From: Aegilops tauschii subsp. strangulata
Taxonomy: Eukaryota > Streptophyta > Magnoliopsida > Poales > Poaceae
Reading direction: 5' to 3'
NCBI RefSeq assembly: GCF_002575655.3
Contig: NC_053035.3
Location: forward strand, 503,346,601 to 503,410,600
DNA length: 64,000 bases
Under the pieces are notes generated by a model. That model was not told the origin of the DNA and ran no database searches. It saw nothing but the letters and a program-made list of their open reading frames with translations. Positions within the stretch are counted from its first letter, which is position 1; the number at the start of each line of letters is the position of its first letter. Shown in pieces: positions 34,353 through 46,436 of this stretch. The position numbers were made by a program, and so were the translations under genes.

Positions 34353-36551
34353 GTGACCATGAGTGTATTTATCTCAGTATTTTATTCCAAGACACGAGTA
34401 TGCTGTCCGGCAGTGCTTAGCCTCCGGATCTTTTCAAGCTTGCTCGACGGAAAAATCTGTTTGCGCTTGCAAGCGCTGTTTGCGCTCGCCGTGTAGCATC
34501 GTATTCAAATCTGTTGACCACTCAAATGGCTCTGTTGACCGGGTTCGAATCCTCTTCGCTCCGCTCGCAAGCGTTGTTTTTGTTTCTCTTATGTAATTTC
34601 TTGACCCACTGACAGGCATGGCCCACTTCAATATTTGCCATACAAATTATTTGACCGGTCAACAGAGCCATTTGACTGGTCAACACATTTCAATACGATG
34701 CTATGCGGCGAGTGGGTGACCGTATAATCACCATTTCGCATATACAATGACGGTAATAAGCGTATTTTAAAGTTCAGTGGCCGTATCATGCTTTCGGTTC
34801 AAATATAGTGACCATGAGTGTATTTATCTCCGTATTTTATTCCAAGACACGAGTATGCTCTCCGGCAGTGCTCAGCCTCCGGATCTTTTCAAGCTTGCTC
34901 GACCGAAAAATCTGTTTGCGCTCGCCGTATAGCATCGTATTGAAATCTGTTGACCAGTCAAATGGCTCTGTTGACCGGGTTCGAATCCTCTTCGCTCCGC
35001 TCGCAAACGCTGTTTTTGTTTCTCTTATGTAATTTCTTGACCCACTGACAGGCATGGACCACTTTAATATTTGCCGTACAGATTATTTGACTGGTCAACA
35101 GAGCCATTTGACTGGTCAACACATTTCAATACGATGCTATGCGGCGAGTGGGTGACCGTATAATCACCATTTCGCATATACAATGACCGTAATAAGCGTA
35201 TTTTAAAGTTCAGTGACCGTATCATGCTTTCGGTTCAAATATAGTGACCATGAGTGTATTTGTCTCCGTATTTTATTCCAAGACACGAGTATGCTCTCCG
35301 GCAGTGCTCAGCCTCCGGATCTTTTCAAGCTTGCTCGACCGAAAAATCTGTTTGCGCTCCCCGTATAGCATCGTATTGAAATCTGTTGACCAGTCAAAAG
35401 GCTCTGTTGACCGGGTTCGAATCCTCTTCGCTCCGCTCGCAAGCGCTGTTTTTGTTTCTCTTATGTAATTTCTTGACCCACTGACAGGCATGGCCCACTT
35501 CAATATTTGCCATACAGATTATTTGACCGGTCAACAGAGCCATTTGACTGGTCAACACATTTCAATACGATGTTATGCGGCGAGTGGGTGACCGTATAAT
35601 CACCATTTCGCATATACAATGACCGTAATAAGCGTATTTTAAAGTTCAGTGACCGTATCATGCTTTCGGTTCAAATATAGTGACCATGAGTGTATTTGTC
35701 TCCGTATTTTATTCCAAGGCACGAGTATGCTCTCCGGCAGTGCTCAGCCTCCGGATCTTTTCAATCTTGCCCGACCAAAAAATTTGTTTGCGCTCGCCGT
35801 ATAGCATCGTATTGAAATCTGTTGACCAGTCAAATGGCTCTGTTGACCGGGTAAGAATCCTCTTCGCTCCGCTCGCAAGCGCTGTTTTTGTTTCTCTTAT
35901 GTAATTTCTTGACCCACTGAAAGGCATGGCCCACTTCAATATTTGCCATACAGATTATTTGACCGGTCAACAGAGCCATTTGACTGGTCAACACATTTCA
36001 ATACGATGCTATGCGGCGAGTGGGTGACCGTATAATCACCATTTCGCATATACAATGACCGTAATAAGCGTATTTTAAAGTTCAATGACCGTATCATGCT
36101 TTCGGTTCAAATATAGTGACCATGAGTGTATTTGTCTCCGTATTTTATTCCAAGGCACGAGTATGCTCTCCGGCAGTGCTCAGCCTCCGGATCTTTTCAA
36201 TCTTGCTCGACCGAAAAATCTGTTTGCGCTCGCCGTATAGCATCGTATTGAAATCTGTTGACCAGTCAAATGGCTCTGTTGACCGGGTTCGAATCCTCTT
36301 CGCTCCGCTCGCAAGCGCTGTTTTTGTTTCTCTTATGTAATTTCTTGACCCACTGACAGCCATGGCCCACTTTAATATTTGAGATACAGATTATTTGACC
36401 GGTCAACAGAGCCATTTAACTGGTCAACACATTTCAATACGATGCTATGCGGCGAGTGGGTGACCGTATAATCACCATTTCGCATATACAATGACCGTAA
36501 TAAGCGTATTTTAAAGTTCAGTGGCCGTATCATGATTTCGGTTCAAATATA

Positions 36552-36894
36552 GTGACCATGAGTGTATTTATCTCCGTATTTTATTCCAAGACACGAGTAT
36601 GCTCTCCGGCAGTGCTCAGCCTCCGGATCTTTTCAAGCTTGCTCGACCGAAAAATCTGTTTGCGCTCGCCGTATAGCATCGTATTGAAATCTGTTGACCA
36701 GTCAAATGGCTCTGTTAACCGGGTTCGAATCCTCTTCGCTCCGCTCGCAAGCGCTGTTTTTGTTTCTCTTATGTAATTTCTCGACCCGCTGACAGGCATG
36801 GCCCACTTCAATAATCACCATTTCGCATATACAATGACAGTAATTAGCGTATTTTAAAGTTCAGTGACCGTATCATGTTTTCGGTTCAAATATA
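36552..36894 (+). repeat. 343-bp deletion monomer, copy 3
   Basis: It has the same 93-bp deletion, followed by a monomer that starts GTGATCATGAG and carries the AATGACAGTAATTAGCG variant just before it. Copies 4 and 5 share that neighbour. Confidence 0.95.
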
Positions 36895-38638
36895 GTGATC
36901 ATGAGTGTATTTATCTCCGTATTTTATTCCAAGACACGAGTATGCTCTCCGGCAGTGCTCAGCCTCCGGATCTTTTCAAGCTTGCTCGACGGAAAAATCT
37001 GTTTGCGCTCGCCGTATAGCATCGTATGTAAATCTGTTGACCAGTCAAATGGCTCTGTTGACCGGGTTCGAATCCTCTTCGCTCCGCTCGCAAGCGCTGT
37101 TTTTGTTTCTCTTATATAATTTCTTGACCCACTGACAGGCATGGCCCACTTCAATATTTGCCATACAGATTATTTGACCAGTCAACAGAGCCATTTGATT
37201 GGTCAACACATTTCAATACGATGCTATGCGGCGAGTGGGTGACCGTATAATAACCATTTCGCATATACAATGGCCGTAATAAGCGTATTTTAAAGTTCAG
37301 TGACCGCATCGTGCTTTCGGTTCCAATATAGTGACCATGAGTGTATTTATCTCAGTATTTTATTCCAAGACACGAGTATGCTGTCCGGCAGTGCTTAGCC
37401 TCCGGATCTTTTCAAGCTTGCTCGACGGAAAAATCTGTTTGCGCTCGCCGTATAGCATCGTATTGAAATCTGTTGACCAGTCAAATGGCTCTGCTGACCG
37501 GGTTCGAATCCTCTTCGCTCCGCTCGCAAGCGTTGTTTTTGTTTCTCTTATGTAATTTCTTGACCCACTGACAGGCATGGCCCACTTCAATATTTGCCAT
37601 ACAGATTATTTGACCGGTCAACAGAGCCATTTGACTGGTCAACACATTTCAATACGATGCTATGCGGCGAGTGGGTGACCGTATAATCACCATTTCGCAC
37701 ATACAATGACCGTAATAAGCGTATTTTAAAGTTCAGTGACCGTATCGTCCTTTCGGTTCAAATACAGTGACCATGAGTTTATTTGTCTCCGTATTTTATT
37801 CCAAGACACGAGTATGCTCTCCGGCAGTGCTCAGCCTCCGGATCTTTTCAAGCTTGCTCGACCGAAAAATTTGTTTGCGCTCGCCGTATAGCATCGTATT
37901 GAAATCTGTTGACCACTCAAATGGCTCTGTTGACCGGGTTCGAATCCTCTTCGCTCCGCTCGCAAGCGTTGTTTTTCTTTCTCTTATGTAATTTCTTGAC
38001 CCACTGACAGGCATGGCCCACTTCAATATTTGCTATACAGATTATTTGACCGGTCAACAGAGCCATTTGACTGGTCAACACATTTCAATACGATGCTATG
38101 CGGCGAGTGGGTGACCGTATATTCACCATTTCGCATATACAATGAACGTAATAAGCGTATTTTAAAGTTCAGTGACCGTATCATGCTTTCGGTTCCAATA
38201 TAGTGACCATGAGTGTATTTATCTCAGTATTTTATTCCAAGACACGAGTATGTTGTCCAGCAGTGCTTAGCCTTCGGATCTTTTCAAGCTTGCTCGACGG
38301 AAAAATCTGTTTGCGCTCGCCGTATAGCATCGTATTGAAATCTGTTGACCAGTCAAATGGCTCCGTTGACCGGATTCGAATCCTCTTCGCTCCGCTCGCA
38401 AGCGCTGTTTTTGTTTCTCTTATGTAATTTCTTGACCCACTGACAGGCATGGCCCACTTCAATATTTGCCATACAGATTATTTGACCGGTCAACAGAGCC
38501 ATTTGATTGGTCAACACATTTCAATACGATGCTATGCGGCGAGTGGGTGACCGTATAATCACTATTTCGCATATACAATGGCCGTTATAAGCGTATTTTA
38601 AAGTTCAATGACCGTATCGTGCTTTCGGTTCCAATATA

Positions 38639-40817
38639 GTGACCATGAGTGTATTTATCTTAGTATTTTATTCCAAGACACGAGTATGCTATCCGGCAGT
38701 GGTTAGCCTCCGGATATTTTCAAGCTTGCTCGACGGAAAAATCTGTTTGCGCTTGCAAGCGCTGTTTGCGCTCGCCGTGTAGCATCGTATTCAAATCTGT
38801 TGACCACTCAAATGGCTCTGTTGACCGGGTTCGAATCCTATTCGCTCCGCTCGCAAGCGTTGTTTTTGTTTCTCTTATGTAATTTCTTGGCCCACTGACA
38901 GGCATGGCCCACTTCAATATTTGCCATACAGATTATTTGACCGGTCAACTGAGCCATTTGACTGGTCAACACATTTCAATACGATGCTATGCGGCGAGTG
39001 GGTGACTGTATAATCACCATTTCGCATATACAATGACGGTAATAAGCGTATTTTAAAGTTCAATGGCCGTATCATGCTTTCGGTTCAAATATAGTGACCA
39101 TGAGTGTATTTATCTCCGTATTTTATTTCAAGACACGAGTATGCTCTCCGGCAGTGCTCAGCCTCCGGATCTTTTCAAGCTTGCTCGACCGAAAAATCTG
39201 TTTGCGCTCGCCGTATAGCATCGTATTGAAATCTGTTGACCAGTCAAATGGCTCTGTTGACCGGGTTCGAATCCTCTTCGCTCCGCTCGCAAACGCTGTT
39301 TTTGTTTCGCTTATGTAATTTCTTGACCCACTGACAGGCATGGCCCACTTTAGTATTTGCCGTACAGATTATTTGACTGGTCAACAGAGCCATTTGACTG
39401 GTCAACACATTTCAATACGATGCTATGCGGCGAGTGGGTGACCGTATAATCACCATTTCGCATATACAATGACCGTAATAAGCGTATTTTAAAGTTCAGT
39501 GACCGTATCATGCTTTCGGTTCAAATATAGTGACCATGAGTGTATTTGTCTCCGTATTTTATTCCAAGACACGAGTATGCTCTCCGGCAGTGCTCAGCCT
39601 CCGGATCTTTTCAAGCTTGCTCGACCGAAAAATCTGTTTCCGCTCCCCGTATAGCATCGTATTGAAATCTGTTGACCAGTCAAATGGCTCTGTTGACCGG
39701 GTTCGAATCCTCTTCGCTCCGCTCGCAAGCGCTGTTTTTGTTTCTCTTATGTAATTTCTTGACCCACTGACAGGCATGGCCCACTTCAATATTTGGCATA
39801 CAGATTATTTGACCGGTCAACAGAGCCATTTGACTTGTCAACACATTTCAATACGATGCTATGCGGCGAGTGGGTGACCGTATAATCACCATTTCGCATA
39901 TACAATGACCGTAATAAGCGTATTTTAAAGTTCAGTGACCGTATCATGCTTTCGGTTCAAATATAGTGACCATGAGTGTATTTGTCTCCGTATTTTATTC
40001 CAAGGCACGAGTATGCTCTCCGGCAGTGCTCAGCCTCCGGATCTTTTCAATCTTGCTCGACCGAAAAATCTGTTTGCCCTCGCCGTATAGCATCGTATTG
40101 AAATCCGTTGACCAGTCAAATGGCTCTGTTGACCGGGTTCGAATCCTCTTCGCTCCGCTCGCAAGCGCTGTTTTTGTTTTATCTTATGTAATTTCTTGAC
40201 CCACTGACAGGCATGGCCCACTTCAATATTTGCCATACAGATTATTTGACCGGTTAACAGAGCCATTTGACTGGTCAACACATTTCAATACGATGCTATG
40301 CGGCGAGTGGGTGACCGTATAATCACCATTTCGCATATACAATGACCGTAATAAGCGTATTTTAAAGTTCAGTGACCGTATCATGCTTTCGGTTCAAATA
40401 TAGTGACCATGAGTGTATTTGTCTCCGTATTTTATTCCGAGGCACGAGTATGCTCTCCGGCAGTGCTCAGCCTTCGGATCTTTTCAATCTTGCTCGACCG
40501 AAAAATCTGTTTGCGCTCGCCGTATAGCATCGTATTGAAATCTGTTGACCGGGTTCGAATCCTCTTCGCTCCGCTCGCAAGCGCTGTTTTTGTTTCGCTT
40601 ATATAATTTCTTGACCCACTGACAGGCATGGCCCACTTCAATATTTGCCATACAGATTATTTGACCGGTCAACAGAGCCATTTGACTGGTCAACACATTT
40701 CAATACGATGCTATGCGGCGAGTGGGTGACCGTATAATCACCATTTCGCATATACAATGACCGTAATAAGCGTATTTTAAAGTTCAGTGGCCGTATCATG
40801 CTTTCGGTTCAAATATA
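38639..40817 (+). repeat. Diverged relative of the 5-monomer higher-order unit
   Basis: Five monomers at 38639, 39094, 39530, 39966 and 40403 carry the marks of the later 5-mer in the order C-D-E-A-B: CTTGGCCCAC and CAACTGAGCC; TATTTCAAG; plain; TTTGCCCTCGCC; ATTCCGAGGC. The first is the 455-bp form. An 11-bp loss from it (GCGCTCGCCGT) gives the 444-bp C monomer of the amplified unit. The last has a private 21-bp deletion. Confidence 0.8.
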
Positions 40818-41160
40818 GTGACCATGAGTGTATTTATCTCCGTATTTTATTCCAAGACACGAGTATGCTCTCCGGCAGTGCTCAGCCTCCGGATCTTTTC
40901 AAGCTTGCTCGACCGAAAAATCTGTTTGCGCTCGCCGTATAGCATCGTATTGAAATCTGTTGACCAGTCAAATGGCTCTGTTAACCGGGTTCGAATCCTC
41001 TTCGCTCCGCTCGCAAGCGCTGTTTTTGTTTCTCTTATGTAATTTCTTGACCCGCTGACAGGCATGGCCCACTTCAATAATCACCATTTCGCATATACAA
41101 TGACAGTAATTAGCGTATTTTAAAGTTCAGTGACCGTATCATGCTTTCGTTTCAAATATA
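40818..41160 (+). repeat. 343-bp deletion monomer, copy 4
   Basis: It has the same deletion and the same GTGATCATGAG neighbour at 41161 as copy 3. It lies 4,266 bp from copy 3, within a repeated multi-monomer block. Confidence 0.95.
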
Positions 41161-42051
41161 GTGATCATGAGTGTATTTATCTCCGTATTTTATTCCAAGA
41201 CACGAGTATGCTCTCCGGCAGTGCTCAGCCTCCGGATCTTTTCAAACTTGCTCGACGGAAAAATCTGTTTGCGCTCGCCGTATAGCATCGTATTGAAATC
41301 TTTTGACCAGTCAAATGGCTCTGTTGACCGGGTTCGAATCCTCTTCGCTCCGCTCGCAAGCGCTGTTTTTGTTTCTCTTATGTAATTTCTTGACCCACTG
41401 ACAGGCATGGCCCACTTCAATATTTGCCATACAGATTATTTGACCAGTCAACAGAGCCATTTGATTGGTCAACACATTTCAATACGATGCTATGCGGCGA
41501 GTGGGTGACCGTATAATAACCATTTCGCATATACAATGGCCGTAATAAGCGTATTTTAAAGTTCAGTGACCGCATCGTGCTTTCGGTTCCAATATAGTGA
41601 CCATGAGTGTATTTATCTCAGTATTTTATTCCAAGACACGAGTATGCTGTCCGGCAGTGCTTAGCCTCCGGATCTTTTCAAGCTTGCTCGACGGAAAAAT
41701 CTGTTTGCGCTTGCAAGCGATGTTTGCGCTCGCCGTATAGCATCGTATTGAAATCTGTTGACCAGTCAAATGGCTCTGCTGACCGGGTTGGAATCCTCTT
41801 CGCTCCGCTCGCAAGTGTTGTTTTTGTTTCTCTTATGTAATTTCTTGACCCACTGACAGGCATGGCCCACTTCGATATTTGCCATACAGATTATTTGACC
41901 GGTCAACAGAGCCATTTGACTGGTCAACACATTTCAATACGATGCTATGCGGCGAGTGGGTGACCGTATAATCACCATTTCGCACATACAATGACCGTAA
42001 TAAGCGTATTTTAAAGTTCAGTGACCGTATCGTCCTTTCGGTTCAAATACA

Positions 42052-45000
42052 GTGACCATGAGTTTATTTATCTCCGTATTTTATTCCAAGACACGAGTAT
42101 GCTCTCCGGCAGTGCTCAGCCTCCGGATCTTTTCAAGCTTGCTCGACCGAAAAATCTGTTTGCGCTCGCCGTATAGCATCGTATTGAAATCTGTTGACCA
42201 CTCAAATGGCTCTGTTGACCGGGTTCGAATCCTCTTCGCTCCGCTCGCAAGCGTTGTTTTTGTTTCTCTTATGTAATTTCTTGACCCACTGACAGGCATG
42301 GCCCACTTCAATATTTGCTATACAGATTATTTGACCGGTCAACAGAGCCATTTGACTGGTCAACACATTTCAATACGATGCTATGCGGCGAGTGGGTGAC
42401 CGTATAATCACCATTTCGCATATACAATGAACGTAATAAGCGTATTTTAAAGTTCAGTGACCGTATCATGCTTTCGGTTCCAATATAGTGACCATGAGTG
42501 TATTTATCTCAGTATTTTATTCCAAGACACGAGTATGCTGTCCAGCAGTGCTTAGCCTCCGGATCTTTTCAAGCTTGCTCGACGGAAAAATCTGTTTGCG
42601 CTCGCCGTATAGCATCGTATTGAAATCTTTTGACCAGTCAAATGGCTCTGTTGACCGGGTTCGAATCCTCTTCGCTCCGCTCGCAAGCGCTGTTTTTGTT
42701 TCTCTTATGTAATTTCTTGACCCACTGACAGGCATGGCCCACTTCAATATTTGCCATACAGATTATTTGACCGGTCAACAGAGCCATTTGATTGGTCAAC
42801 ACATTTCAATACGATGCTATGCGGCGAGTGGGTGACCGTATAATCACCATTTCGCATATACAATGGCCGTTATAAGCGTATTTTAAAGTTCAATGACCGT
42901 ATCGTGCTTTCGGTTCCAATATAGTGACCATGAGTGTATTTATCTCAGTATTTTATTACAAGACACGAGTATGCTATCCGGCAGTGCTTAGCCTCCGGAT
43001 CTTTTCAAGCTTGCTCGACGGAAAAATCTGTTTGCGCTTGCCAGCGCTGTTTGTAGCATCGTATTCAAATCTGTTGACCACTCAAATGGCTCTGTTAACC
43101 GGGTTCGAATCCTCTTCGCTCCGCTCGCAAGCGTTGTTTTTGTTTCTCTTATGTAATTTCTTGGCCCACTGACAGGCATGGCCCACTTCAATATTTGCCA
43201 TACAGATTATTTGACCGGTCAACTGAGCCATTTGACTGGTCAACACATTTCAATACGATGCTATGCGGCGAGTGGGTGACCGTATAATCACCATTTCGCA
43301 CATACAATGACCGTAATAAGCGTATTTTAAAGTTCAGTGACCGTATCGTCCTTTCGGTTCAAATACAGTGACCATGAGTTTATTTATCTCCGTATTTTAT
43401 TCCAAGACACGAGTATGCTCTCCGGCAGTGCTCAGCCTCCAGATCTTTTCAAGCTTGCTCGACCGAAAAATCTGTTTGCGCTCGCCGTATAGCATCGTAT
43501 TGAAATCTGTTGACCACTCAAATGGCTCTGTTGACCGGGTTCGAATCCTCTTCGCTCCGCTCGCAAGCGTTGTTTTTGTTTCTCTTATGTAATTTCTTGA
43601 CCCACTGACAGGCATGGCCCACTTCAATATTTTCTATACAGATTATTTGACCGGTCAACAGAGCCATTTGACTGGTCAACACATTTCAATACGATGCTAT
43701 GCGGCGAGTGGGTGACCGTATAATCACCATTTCGCATATACAATGAACGTAATAAGCGTATTTTAAAGTTCAGTGACCGTATCATGCTTTCGGTTCCAAT
43801 ATAGTGACCATGAGTGTATTTATCTCAGTATTTTATTCCAAGACACGAGTATGCTGTCCAGCAGTGCTTAGCCTCCGGATATTTTCAAGCTTGCTCGACG
43901 GAAAAATCTGTTTGCGCTCGCCGTATAGCATCGTATTGAAATCTTTTGACCAGTCAAATGGCTCTGTTGACCGGGTTCGAATCCTCTTCGCTCCGCTCGC
44001 AAACGCTGTTTTTGTTTCTCTTATGTAATTTTCTTGACCCACTGACAGGCATGGCCCACTTCAATATTTGCCATACAGATTATTTGACCGGTCAACAGAG
44101 CCATTTGATTGGTCAACACATTTCAATACGATGCTATGCGGCGAGTGGGTGACCGTATAATCACCATTTCGCATATACAATGGCCGTTATAAGCGTATTT
44201 TAAGGTTCAATGACCGTATCGTGCTTTCGGTTCCAATATAGTGACCATGAGTGTATTTATCTCAGTATTTTATTCCAAGACACGAGTATGCTATCCGGCA
44301 GTGCTTAGCCTCCGGATCTTTTCAAGCTTGCTTGACGGAAAAATCTGTTTGCGCTTGCGAGCGCTGTTTGTAGCATCGTATTCAAATCTGTTGACCACTC
44401 AAATGGCTCTGTTGACCAGGTTCGAATCCTCTTCGCTCCGCTCGCAAGCGTTGTTTTTGTTTCTCTTATGTAATTTCTTGGCCCACTGACAGGCATGGCC
44501 CACTTCAATATTTGCCATACAGATTATTTGACCGGTCAACAGAGCTATTTGACTGGTCAACACATTTCAATACGATGCTATGCGGCGAGTGGGTGACCGT
44601 ATAATCACCATTTCGCACATACAATGACCGTAATAAGCGTATTTTAAAGTTCAGTGACCGTATCGTCCTTTAGGTTCAAATACAGTGACCATGAGTTTAT
44701 TTATCTCCGTATTTTATTCCAAGACACGAGTATGCTCTCCGGCAGTGCTCAGCCTCCGGATCTTTTCAAGCTTGCTCGACCAAAAAATCTGTTTGCGCTC
44801 GCCGTATAGCATCGTATTGAAATCTGTTGACCACTCAAATGGCTCTGTTGACCGGGTTCGAATCCTCTTCGCTCCGCTCGCAAGCGTTGTTTTTGTTTCT
44901 CTTATGTAATTTCTTGACCCACTGACAGGCATGGCCCACTTCAATATTTGCTATACAGATTATTTGACCGGTCAACAGAGCCATTTGACTGGTCAACACA

Positions 45001-46000
45001 TTTCAATACGATGCTATGCGGCGAGTGGGTGACCGTATAATCACCATTTCGCATATACAATGAACGTAATAAGCGTATTTTAAAGTTCAGTGACCGTATC
45101 ATGCTTTCGGTTCCAATATAGTGACCATGAGTGTATTTATCTCAGTATTTTATTCCAAGACACGAGTATGCTGTCCAGCAGTGCTTAGCCTCCGGATCTT
45201 TTCAAGCTTGCTCGACGGAAAAATCTGTTTGCGCTCGCCGTATAGCATCGTATTGAAATCTTTTGACCAGTCAAATGGCTCTGTTGACCGGGTTCGAATC
45301 CTCTTCGCTCCGCTCGCAAGCGCTGTTTTTGTTTCTCTTATGTAATTTCTTGACCCACTGACAGGCATGGCCCACTTCAATATTTGCCATACAGATTATT
45401 TGACCGGTCAACAGAGCCATTTGATTGGTCAACACATTTCAATACGATGCTATGCGGCGAGTGGGTGACCGTATAATCACCATTTCGCATAGACAATGGC
45501 CGTTATAAGCGTATTTTAAAGTTCAATGACCGTATCGTGTTTTCGGTTCCAATATAGTGACCATGAGTGTATTTATCTCAGTATTTTATTCCAAGACACG
45601 AGTATGCTATCCGGCAGTGCTTAGCCTCCGGATCTTTTCAAGCTTGCTCGACGGAAAAATCTGTTTGCGCTTGCGAGCGCTGTTTGTAGCATCGTATTCA
45701 AATCTGTTGACCACTCAAATGACTCTGTTGACCGGGTTCGAATCCTCTTCGCTCCGCTCGCAAGCGTTGTTTTTGTTTCTCTTATGTAATTTCTTGACCC
45801 ACTGACAGGCATGGCCCACTTCAATATTTGCCATACAGATTATTTGACCGGTCAACTGAGCCATTTGACTGGTCAACACATTTCAATACGATGCTATGCG
45901 GCGAGTGGGTGACCGTATAATCACCATTTCGCACATACAATGACCGTAATAAGCGTATTTTAAAGTTCAGTGACCGTATCGTCCTTTCGGTTCAAATACA
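42052..46000 (+). repeat. 3-monomer higher-order repeat, 1,316 bp, three copies
   Basis: Units start at 42052, 43368 and 44685. Each has a 436-bp monomer with GAGTTTATTTATC and CGTCCTTT, a 436-bp monomer with GTCCAGCAGTGC and ATGAACGTAAT, and a 444-bp monomer with TTTGTAGCATCG. A fourth unit starts at 46001 but switches within the first monomer to the 5-mer type. Confidence 0.92.
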
Positions 46001-46436
46001 GTGACCATGAGTTTATTTATCTCCGTATTTTATTCCAAGACACGAGTATGCTCTCCGGCAGTGCTCAGCCTCCGGATCTTTTCAAGCTTGCTCGACCGAA
46101 AAATCTGTTTGCGCTCCCCGTATAGCATCGTATTGAAATCTGTTGACCAGTCAAATGGCTCTGTTGACCGGGTTCGAATCCTCTTCGCTCCGCTCGCAAG
46201 CGCTGTTTTTGTTTATCTTATGTAATTTCTTGACCCACTGACAGGCATGGCCCACTTCAATATTTGCCATACAGATTATTTGACCGGTCAACAGAGCCAT
46301 TTGACTTGTCAACACATTTCAACACGATGTTATGCGGCGAGTGGGTGACCGTATAATCACCATTTCGCATATACAATGACCGTAATAAGCGTATTTTAAA
46401 GTTCAGTGACCGTATCATGCTTTCGGTTCAAATATA

